From: an uncultured Christensenellaceae bacterium
GTDB lineage: Bacteria; Bacillota; Clostridia; Christensenellales; UBA3700
NCBI GenBank assembly: GCA_902373595.1
Contig: CABKMX010000002.1
Location: 1 to 20,539 of the forward strand
Direction of reading: 5' to 3'
DNA length: 20,539 bases
In this document: positions 15,490 through 20,539 of the stretch, piece by piece
Position numbering within the stretch: the first letter of the stretch is position 1
Layout: each line of letters starts with the position of its first letter
The notes under the pieces: model-generated
Seen by the model: only the letters and a program-made list of their open reading frames with translations
Told to the model about the DNA's origin: nothing
Databases searched by the model: none
Translations under genes and position numbers: made by a program

Positions 15490-15561
15490 GGAGCCGCGAT
15501 ATTCGGAGTCGAACCGACCTTCGGGTTATGAGCCCGACAAAACCGTTCCTTCGGCGGCTCC
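15490..15561 (-). tRNA. Atypical tRNA-Met-like RNA (anticodon CAU)
   Basis: Read on the minus strand, these 72 nt form four helices in tRNA order. They are an acceptor of 8 bp (GGAGCCGC / GCGGCTCC); a D arm of 4 bp (CGAA / TTTG) whose loop contains GG; a perfect anticodon arm TCGGG-CTCATAA-CCCGA; and a T arm of 4 bp with loop TTCGACT. The anticodon arm plus AAGGTCGG matches common bacterial elongator tRNA-Met. Several things are wrong for a normal tRNA. No linker separates the D and anticodon arms, the variable loop is only about 3 nt, 5 extra nt lie between T arm and acceptor, U8 is missing and no CCA is encoded (GCTTTTT follows). A strong promoter sits directly upstream, so it is probably transcribed. 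It may be a divergent tRNA, a decaying one, or a tRNA-like regulatory RNA. Confidence 0.5.
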
Positions 15562-15567
15562 ATTTGC

Positions 15568-15596
15568 AAAATAACATAACTTCGGGCGTATGTCAA
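15568..15596 (-). promoter_or_regulatory. Strong promoter of the tRNA-like RNA
   Basis: On the minus strand a perfect -35 TTGACA (complement of 15591-15596), a 17-nt spacer and TATTTT (complement of 15568-15573) make a near-consensus sigma-A promoter. Transcription would start at about 15561-15562, that is, at the first base of the cloverleaf, leaving little or no 5' leader to process. Confidence 0.7.
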
Positions 15597-15810
15597 GCCG
15601 TTTTTGTCCCATTGCACGGAGATTTCGGCATGTCATGCCGCTTTTGCACGCTCGAATTTGCCAAAGCGCCCTTGCGTCGCGTTTTGCCGCTCCAATCGGT
15701 GGTTGAATGCTGCGAGATTTGAAATGCGGTGATTTTTCGCGTCTTTTGCGTCTGCTGTGCGCGCCCGGAACTACTTTGTCTCAAATTTTGTAAAAATTGC
15801 TTCAATTGGC
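15597..15810. other. Gene-free stretch before rpmB
   Basis: I see no credible gene here on either strand: the open frames lack ribosome binding sites and recognisable sequence. The only structure I can point to is a short hairpin CGGCAT-GTC-ATGCCG (15626-15640) followed by CTTTTG. It is too weak to be called a terminator with confidence. Confidence 0.5.
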
Positions 15811-15839
15811 TTGCATTATTTTTTTTAACGTGATAATAT
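15811..15839 (+). promoter_or_regulatory. Promoter of rpmB
   Basis: TTGCAT (15811-15816), 17 nt, TAATAT (15834-15839). The start would be near 15846, giving a leader of about 28 nt that holds AAAGGAGGT. The asp23 promoter has nearly the same boxes and spacing. Confidence 0.7.
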
Positions 15840-15873
15840 ATCAAGGCACGAAACAAAAAGGAGGTCATCTTCT

Positions 15874-16065
15874 ATGTCGAAAGTTTGCAGTATCTGCGGA
15901 AAAGGTCGTTTGAGCGGCAACAAGGTCAGCCACTCGAACCGTAAATACAGAAGGGCTTGGGGCGCCAACGTTCAAAAGGTCGAGCTTGTCAGCGAGAGCG
16001 GCAAGGTCGAGAGGGCGTATGTCTGCACCAGGTGCTTGAGGACGATGAACAAGAATGCCGATTGA
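15874..16065 (+). CDS. rpmB: Large ribosomal subunit protein bL28, zinc-binding form
   Basis: bL28 is a small protein of the 50S subunit. The 63-aa product has the family core SGNKVSHSNRKYRRAWGANVQ. Two CxxC pairs, C5/C8 in CSICGKG and C51/C54 in CTRC, mark the zinc-ribbon (C+) form; Zur-controlled zinc-free paralogues lack them. AAAGGAGGT (15857-15865) lies 8 nt before the ATG. It stands alone between its own promoter and terminator. Its place next to spoVM and in front of asp23-fakA is the usual Firmicutes arrangement. Confidence 0.97.
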   Translation: MSKVCSICGKGRLSGNKVSHSNRKYRRAWGANVQKVELVSESGKVERAYVCTRCLRTMNKNAD

Positions 16066-16084
16066 GTTTGTTTGACAAAGTTCA

Positions 16085-16112
16085 CGGACGCCGAAAGGCG
16101 TCCGATTTTTTT
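16085..16112 (+). terminator. Intrinsic terminator after rpmB
   Basis: A perfect 8-bp stem CGGACGCC / GGCGTCCG (16085-16092 with 16097-16104), a GAAA tetraloop and a seven-T tract (16106-16112). Confidence 0.95.
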
Positions 16113-16410
16113 GCGTTTTTCCTGCTATTCGGGCTGTTTGAGTTGCTGTGTGGGCCGGGGTATCGCTTGTTATTTGAATTTTGGCGGTTGATGCCTGCGT
16201 AGAAAGACGCGCCGCGTGATTTGTGCGGTGGCGGCGTATTTCGACTTGTCTGTGAAACGGAGGGCATTTGTGACGGCGCGAATGCCGCGGATGTTGAAAA
16301 TTTTTTGCAAAGATGGTACGATTTGCGGTGTCGTAATACGATTTTAGATTCTTCTCACGTATACTCGGTGTCTGCGCGAGCATAGCTTTGCGCGACTTTG
16401 CGGCAAACGC
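16113..16410. other. Gene-poor stretch between rpmB and asp23
   Basis: No established gene is visible. Two things stand out. A 25-codon frame starts at a GTG (16270) with GGAGGG (16259-16264) 5 nt upstream and ends at 16347. Inside it lies a promoter-like pair, TTGAAA (16294-16299), 17 nt, TACGAT (16317-16322). A short palindrome TCGTA-A-TACGA follows at about 16331-16341. I would not annotate a protein here without further evidence. Confidence 0.4.
16294..16322 (+). promoter_or_regulatory. Candidate promoter upstream of the asp23 promoter
   Basis: TTGAAA, a 17-nt spacer and TACGAT match sigma-A boxes moderately well. It could add a longer asp23-fakA transcript or express a short RNA ahead of it. 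The boxes could also occur by chance in this A+T-rich patch. Confidence 0.3.
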
Positions 16411-16439
16411 TTGCAAATTTTCGCAATATTGTGTAATAT
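16411..16439 (+). promoter_or_regulatory. Promoter of asp23-fakA
   Basis: TTGCAA (16411-16416), 17 nt, TAATAT (16434-16439) with an upstream TG. The start would be near 16446, leaving a leader of about 82 nt before asp23. Confidence 0.7.
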
Positions 16440-16445
16440 ATTAAG

Positions 16446-16527
16446 CGTATAGGGGCGCGTGCGCGGGCGAGACCGTGCGGCGTGCCGCAATCGCGGCAAA
16501 GCGCAAATGCGCATACGGTAAGCAAAT
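16446..16527 (+). promoter_or_regulatory. Structured 5' leader of asp23
   Basis: The GC-rich leader can fold into an outer helix CCGTGCG (16473-16479) with CGC-AT-ACGG (16510-16518, 2-nt bulge). Inside it lies a hairpin TGCCGC-AATC-GCGGCA (16483-16498). A competing hairpin GCGC-AAAT-GCGC (16501-16512) shares bases with the outer helix. The asp23 ATG has only a weak GGTAAG upstream, and the first two bases of it, 16517-16518, lie in the outer helix. Control of translation by this structure is possible but not shown. Confidence 0.35.
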
Positions 16528-16878
16528 ATGGCTGTTAAGACGTTGAACAGATACGGTAAGATCACCATTACGGACAGCGCGATCGCTATGACCGCGCATT
16601 ACGCCGCGCAGGAATGCTACGGCGTTGTCGATCTCGTGTCGCGTCGGCTTACCGACAGTATAATGCAACTATTCAAAGGTGCTCCGACCGCCAAAGGCGT
16701 TGTCGTCGAGACCGTAAACAATAAGATATACCTCGAATTGTTCGTGGTATTGAGCGACGGCGTCAATGTTGACGCGATCTGCGATTCCGTTCGCAGCACG
16801 GTCAAATATATCGTCGAGACTTTCACGGGAATGAGGGTCAGCGACATCGTGGTCAACGTCGTCGGTGTGAAACTCTGA
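16528..16878 (+). CDS. Asp23/Gls24 family envelope stress protein (YloU-like)
   Basis: A 116-aa member of the Asp23 (DUF322) family, corresponding to B. subtilis YloU. Family members are linked to the cell envelope and to alkaline or cell-wall stress, but the molecular role is not settled. The family shape is visible: GKITITDSAIAMTAHYAAQECYGVVDL near the N-terminus, KGVVVETVNNKIYLELFVVL in the middle, and VSDIVVNVVGVKL at the C-terminus. There is no membrane segment. The start is the only sensible one, although its ribosome binding site is weak. fakA begins 12 nt after the stop; the yloU-yloV pair is conserved across Firmicutes, so the two genes probably share one mRNA. Confidence 0.93.
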   Translation: MAVKTLNRYGKITITDSAIAMTAHYAAQECYGVVDLVSRRLTDSIMQLFKGAPTAKGVVVETVNNKIYLELFVVLSDGVNVDAICDSVRSTVKYIVETFTGMRVSDIVVNVVGVKL

Positions 16879-16890
16879 TTGGAGAGGATA

Positions 16891-18522
16891 ATGAAAACTA
16901 TCGATAACATCAAACTCAAAGAGATGTTTGTCGGGGGATATAAAAATCTGCTTGCCCACAAGGCGGAGGTCGACGCGCTCAACGTCTTCCCGGTGCCTGA
17001 CGGAGATACCGGTACCAACATGTCGTTGACGCTCGGGTCCGCGGTCAAGGAGATTGAAGCGACGGAAGGGGACTGCTCGCAGCTTTTGACAGAGTTTGCG
17101 AGGGGCGCGCTCAAAGGGGCGCGAGGCAACTCCGGCGTCATCTTATCGCAGATAATAAAAGGACTTGCGCGTTATCTCGGGGACGAACCCCAGATTACGA
17201 CCAAGGCGTTCGCAAAGGCGCTTTCAAGCGCCCGTGAAGTCGCATACAGCGCGGTGACGAAGCCCAAAGAGGGCACCGTGCTCACCGTCATTCGCTCGAT
17301 GGCGGAGCATGCGCCGGCGATTGCGAGCAAAAATTCTTCGTTTATAACCTTCTTTGAGGCTCTCTTGGCAAAGGGCGAAGAGACCTTGCAGAAGACCCCC
17401 GAGATGTTGCCCGTGCTAAAAAAGGCAGGCGTCGTAGACGCTGGCGGCCGCGGGCTTTTGTATGTATTCCAAGGCTTCTATTACGCATTGATCGGCAAAG
17501 AGATTGAGGAAGTGTCGCCCGACGCGCAATCCGTTCAGCCGGTGCTCACTCAGCTCGATACCGTCGGAAGCGACGAGCATGACCTCGACAATATCAAGTA
17601 TGCGTACTGTACGGAATATTTTATAATCAACCTGAAAAAACATATAACCGAAGAAGATATCGAAAAATTGCGCGACAAATTGATGACAATCGGCGATTGC
17701 GTGATTGTCATCGGCGATGTCAGTCTTGTCAAGGTGCACGTTCACACCAATTCGCCCAACAAGGCGCTCTATTACGCGCTTCAGCTCGGCGAGCTGGACA
17801 AGATCAAGATTGAGAACATGCTCGAACAGCATCGCGCGCTTGTCCGCACGCGTGAGGCGAACAAAAAGCCTCTCGGCATGGTTGCGATTTGTGCCGGCGA
17901 AGGGTTTGCGTCGCTGTTCCGTGAATTGACCGTCGACGAGATTGTCGAGGGCGGTCAGACGATGAATCCCAGCGTGGACGATATCCTTCATGCGGTCGAG
18001 AAGGTCAACGCCGACAGCGTCATCGTGCTGCCCAACAACAAGAACATCATCATGGCGGCCGAGCGCGTAGCGGAATTGACCGACAAGCATTGCTATGTGC
18101 TGCCGACGGCGGAGGTAGCCGAGGGCATCAGCGCGGCTATCGTGTTTGACCCCTCGCTCAGCGCGGAGGCGAACGTCGAGCAGATGAAAGAGGCGTTTGA
18201 GCGCGTCAATTGCGGCGAGGTCACTTGCGCCGTGCGCAAGACGGAGCTCGACGGCTTCTCAATCAAGGTCGGCGACTATATCGGGCTTGACTCCAAAAAG
18301 ATAGTTTCCCATTCCAAGACGCTTGACAAGGCGGTGATGGGGCTTGTCGCCAAGTTGGTCGGCAAAGACAGCGAGGTCATCACCCTCTATTACGGCGCGG
18401 ATGTGACCAAGGAGGAGTCGGAGAAGATGACCGAGGCAATCGAAGAGAAGTACCCCGACTGCGACGTCGTATGTTATTACGGCGGTCAGCCGCACTACTT
18501 CTATATGATTTCGGTGGAATGA
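16891..18522 (+). CDS. fakA: Fatty acid kinase catalytic subunit FakA (DAK2/YloV family)
   Basis: FakA uses ATP to phosphorylate fatty acids bound to FakB; the acyl phosphate feeds phospholipid synthesis. The ATG at 16891, with GGAGAGG just upstream, is preferred over a TTG at 16879. Length is 543 aa. The N-terminal DhaL-like (DAK2) nucleotide domain has NVFPVPDGDTGTNMSLTL, with the metal-binding aspartates, and LKGARGNSGVILSQI. The middle domain has C240 and the pair H283/H285 in KVHVHTNSPNKALYYAL. These match the zinc and catalytic residues reported for S. aureus FakA (C240, H282, H284, as I remember them). The C-terminal DegV-like domain shows GGQTMNPSVDDIL and LPNNKNIIMAAE. No fakB gene is in the window. 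A terminator follows. Confidence 0.93.
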   Translation: MKTIDNIKLKEMFVGGYKNLLAHKAEVDALNVFPVPDGDTGTNMSLTLGSAVKEIEATEGDCSQLLTEFARGALKGARGNSGVILSQIIKGLARYLGDEPQITTKAFAKALSSAREVAYSAVTKPKEGTVLTVIRSMAEHAPAIASKNSSFITFFEALLAKGEETLQKTPEMLPVLKKAGVVDAGGRGLLYVFQGFYYALIGKEIEEVSPDAQSVQPVLTQLDTVGSDEHDLDNIKYAYCTEYFIINLKKHITEEDIEKLRDKLMTIGDCVIVIGDVSLVKVHVHTNSPNKALYYALQLGELDKIKIENMLEQHRALVRTREANKKPLGMVAICAGEGFASLFRELTVDEIVEGGQTMNPSVDDILHAVEKVNADSVIVLPNNKNIIMAAERVAELTDKHCYVLPTAEVAEGISAAIVFDPSLSAEANVEQMKEAFERVNCGEVTCAVRKTELDGFSIKVGDYIGLDSKKIVSHSKTLDKAVMGLVAKLVGKDSEVITLYYGADVTKEESEKMTEAIEEKYPDCDVVCYYGGQPHYFYMISVE

Positions 18523-18542
18523 CCCTAAAATATCGAACGACT

Positions 18543-18571
18543 GCCGCGCCGAGCTTTCGGCGCGGCTTTTT
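18543..18571 (+). terminator. Intrinsic terminator after fakA
   Basis: A perfect 10-bp stem GCCGCGCCGA / TCGGCGCGGC (18543-18552 with 18557-18566), a 4-nt loop and TTTTT. It lies 20 nt after the fakA stop. Confidence 0.95.
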
Positions 18572-18676
18572 CGAACAAGCGGATAAAGCGCGTAGTATGC
18601 GCAAGGCGTGAAGCGTGATATCCGCGTGAAAAGATCGCACGGCGGACATATTGCAAAAGCGAACTGTTGTTTCAAA

Positions 18677-18705
18677 GTCGCAGGCGCGACCTCGGTCGCA
18701 AGGAG
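18677..18705 (+). promoter_or_regulatory. Mutually exclusive hairpins at the recG ribosome binding site
   Basis: The sequence holds GTCGC (18677-18681), GCGAC (18686-18690) and GTCGC (18695-18699), each separated by 4 nt, directly followed by AAGGAG (18700-18705). The middle segment can pair with either flank. Pairing with the downstream copy places a stem against the ribosome binding site, while pairing with the upstream copy frees it. The stems are only 5 bp, so this may be chance in GC-rich DNA. No clear recG promoter is visible in 18572-18676; TTCGAA-17 nt-TAGTAT from 18570 is weak. Confidence 0.3.
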
Positions 18706-18710
18706 AAGAT

Positions 18711-20539
18711 ATGCAACTTGAAGAATTGAAAGGAGTCGGTCAAAAGACGGCGGATAAGCTGCGCTCGCTCGGCATACGCGACGGGCGCGACCTGCTCGAC
18801 TTTTTGCCGTCCGCATATTGGGATATGACTCGCGAGGGCGACCTTCGCACCGCACGCGAGGGCGAATATCTGTTGCTTAAGGGCCGCGTGCGCAAGCTGA
18901 CCAAGCTCGTCCGCACCGGGCGGCTCAACTTCTTTGCCGCGACCATAGACACTCCGAGCGGATCAATCAAGGCGGTGTGGTTCAACGCGCCCTATCTGCG
19001 CAACAACATCGCCGAAGGACAGGACCTCACTCTGTGGGGTAAGCTGACCGTAAAGAAGGGGGCGCGCGAATTGATCAACCCCGGCTTTGAGGGCGCGGGC
19101 GGCGAAAGGCTAAAGGGGATTGTGCCCATCTATCCGACCAAGGGGGTAGTCGGTCAAAGTTTGATGCGCAAGCTGACCGTGGAGTGCGCGGCAAGACAAG
19201 AGGTCAAACCGCTCGTCGAGGCGGAGGGGCTGATGCCGCTCGGAAAGGCGTATTACGACGCGCATTGTCCGATGTCGATTGAGGGCGCGGAGGCGGCATT
19301 GAGAAGGATAGCGCTCGAGGATATGACTGCGCGCCTCGTCGCGTATCGAGCGAGCAGGGAAGGGGAGACGGAGAGGCGGAAAAGCCGTTGCAATCTCCCG
19401 TTTGAAATTATGGACGATTTGGTGCAGTCGCTGCCTTTTGAATTGTCGCCGAGTCAGCGTGCTGCAATCGAGGACATCGTCCGCGATATGAAGGGCGAGG
19501 TGTGCATGAACAGGATGATTGTCGGGGACGTCGGCTCGGGCAAGACGGTCGTCGCGTTGCTGACCGCCGCATATGTTGCGCGGTGCGGAATGCAGAGCGT
19601 ACTGATGGCGCCGACCGAAATCTTGGCGAGACAACACTTCAAGACCGCGAGCGAATTGCTCGAGGGGAGCGGAGTGACCTGCGCATTGATTACCGGTTCG
19701 GACAGCGCCGCGCAGAAGAGGAAGATACGCTCGGGCGTCGCGTCGGGCGAGACGGATATATTGATAGGAACGCATGCGGTGCTTTCCGACGATGTGGTAT
19801 TCGCCGATCTCGGCTATGTGATTGTCGACGAACTCCACAAGTTCGGCGTAAGACAGAAGAGCGTGCTCGAGACAAAGGCGAAGGGCGTGGACGTCGCGGT
19901 GATGAGCGCGACGCCTATACCGCGCACGCTTGCGCTCGCCGAGTACGGCGACATAGCGGTCAGTACAATCGAAAGCCGAAAGAGCGCGGACGAATATGCC
20001 GACACAAGCATAGTCGCCGACGACAAGCTGGACGAGATGTTTGCCTTCATAAGGCAAAAGGCGCTCGGCGGCGAGCAGGCATACATCGTATGTCCGCGCG
20101 TCGAGGACAGCGAGGGCATGGAGCTGATGTCGGCAAAGACGGTGTATGAAGAATTGACAAAGGGACGCTTTGCGGATATCTCGGTAGGGCTTGTTTACGG
20201 TTCGATGGCGGAAAAGCGCAAGACGGAGACGATGGATCTCTTTGCTGAGGGCAAGATATCGGTTCTTGTCGCGACGGGAGTCGTCGAAGTGGGCGTGGAT
20301 TGTCCGGGAGCGAGCGTAATTGCCGTATTGCACGCCGATCGCTTCGGACTTGCGTCGCTTCATCAATTGCGAGGCCGCGTGGGCAGGCACAGCGGCATGC
20401 GCTCGTATTGTTTCCTTCATGCGGCGTCGGGCGACGCGTCGAGGCTTGAAATCTTGGAAAAAGAGTGCGACGGCTTCCGATTGGCGGAAAAGGACGCCGA
20501 GATACGCGGATACGGCGACTTCCTCGGCTGGAGGCAGAG
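18711..20539 (+). CDS. recG: ATP-dependent DNA helicase RecG (3' end outside window)
   Basis: RecG remodels stalled forks and migrates Holliday junctions. The frame is open from the ATG at 18711, with AAGGAG 5 nt upstream, to the window edge. That gives 609 codons of an expected 670-690. The N-terminus begins with a helix-hairpin-helix-like LKGVGQKTADKLRSLG, then the OB-fold wedge domain (about residues 50-140). Helicase motifs: GDVGSGKT (272-279), APTEILARQH, DELH (373-376), SATPIPRTLAL, GLVYGSMAEKRKTETM, VEVGVDCPGAS and QLRGRVGRH. Motif II is DELHKFG, where most RecG proteins have DEQHRFG. It comes after fakA as in B. subtilis, without sdaAB-sdaAA between. The C-terminal end is cut off by the window, not by a mutation. 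Confidence 0.95.
   Translation, partial: MQLEELKGVGQKTADKLRSLGIRDGRDLLDFLPSAYWDMTREGDLRTAREGEYLLLKGRVRKLTKLVRTGRLNFFAATIDTPSGSIKAVWFNAPYLRNNIAEGQDLTLWGKLTVKKGARELINPGFEGAGGERLKGIVPIYPTKGVVGQSLMRKLTVECAARQEVKPLVEAEGLMPLGKAYYDAHCPMSIEGAEAALRRIALEDMTARLVAYRASREGETERRKSRCNLPFEIMDDLVQSLPFELSPSQRAAIEDIVRDMKGEVCMNRMIVGDVGSGKTVVALLTAAYVARCGMQSVLMAPTEILARQHFKTASELLEGSGVTCALITGSDSAAQKRKIRSGVASGETDILIGTHAVLSDDVVFADLGYVIVDELHKFGVRQKSVLETKAKGVDVAVMSATPIPRTLALAEYGDIAVSTIESRKSADEYADTSIVADDKLDEMFAFIRQKALGGEQAYIVCPRVEDSEGMELMSAKTVYEELTKGRFADISVGLVYGSMAEKRKTETMDLFAEGKISVLVATGVVEVGVDCPGASVIAVLHADRFGLASLHQLRGRVGRHSGMRSYCFLHAASGDASRLEILEKECDGFRLAEKDAEIRGYGDFLGWRQ

Noticed and set aside
15336..15617. A 93-codon minus-strand frame across spoVM and the tRNA-like RNA
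   Set aside because: It has no ribosome binding site, no recognisable sequence, and overlaps two better supported features.
15626..15646. Hairpin CGGCAT-GTC-ATGCCG followed by CTTTTG as a terminator
   Set aside because: The stem is short, the T run has only four bases, and no gene ends just before it. It could be part of an unknown element, but I cannot support a call.
19827..19838. RecG motif II reading DELH in place of the usual DEQH as a sign of inactivation
   Set aside because: The catalytic Asp-Glu pair and final His are kept and all other helicase motifs are intact, so the protein is most likely active.
1..20539. Search for mobile elements, CRISPR arrays, defence genes or secondary-metabolite genes
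   Set aside because: None seen. No transposase or integrase motifs, no regularly spaced long repeats, and every sizeable gene except the first has a housekeeping or sporulation assignment.

Overview
This window is an ordinary but very compact housekeeping segment of a Firmicutes (Bacillota) chromosome, most probably from an endospore-forming member of Clostridia. The main evidence is gene order. The run yicC-gmk-rpoZ-coaBC-priA-def-fmt-rsmB-rlmN-rsgA-rpe-spoVM-rpmB-asp23-fakA-recG is the yloC-to-recG neighbourhood of Bacillus subtilis and many Clostridia. A 26-codon spoVM gene and Shine-Dalgarno sites of the AGGAGG type fit this. Coding DNA is GC-rich, while several intergenic stretches are AT-rich. 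I see no sign of phage, insertion sequence, CRISPR array or horizontally acquired island. The family or genus cannot be fixed from the sequence alone.

Layout. Positions 1-411 hold a small basic protein that I do not recognise. Positions 412-4591 hold pcrA and ligA, closed by a strong terminator. A sigma-A-type promoter at about 4647-4680 then starts a tightly packed operon, 4698-14950, of ten ORFs. Neighbouring genes in it overlap or nearly touch: ATGA or GTGA overlaps at coaBC/priA, def/fmt, fmt/rsmB, rsmB/rlmN and rlmN/rsgA, 8 nt at rsgA/rpe and 23 nt at gmk/rpoZ. A terminator follows rpe. Next comes an AT-rich stretch, the sporulation microgene spoVM, and on the minus strand a tRNA-Met-like RNA with its own strong promoter. 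rpmB has its own promoter and terminator. asp23-fakA follows behind a structured leader and ends in a terminator. recG runs off the right edge.

How the genes work together: pcrA, ligA, priA and recG handle replication, repair and fork restart. gmk, rpoZ and yicC connect nucleotide supply, RNA polymerase and RNA turnover. def, fmt, rsmB, rlmN, rsgA and rpmB build and modify the translation machinery. coaBC and rpe are core metabolism, fakA activates fatty acids for phospholipid synthesis, and spoVM directs spore coat assembly.

The best candidate for something new is that yicC and gmk are one uninterrupted frame, encoding a YicC-guanylate kinase fusion exactly where remA normally sits. A one-base homopolymer error could mimic this and must be excluded. 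Second is a compact cloverleaf tRNA-Met-like RNA with unusual inter-arm spacing. Third are possible RNA switches in front of asp23 and recG, an AT-rich repeat-bearing region before spoVM, and a likely leaderless pcrA mRNA. The usual prpC-prkC pair between rlmN and rsgA is missing.
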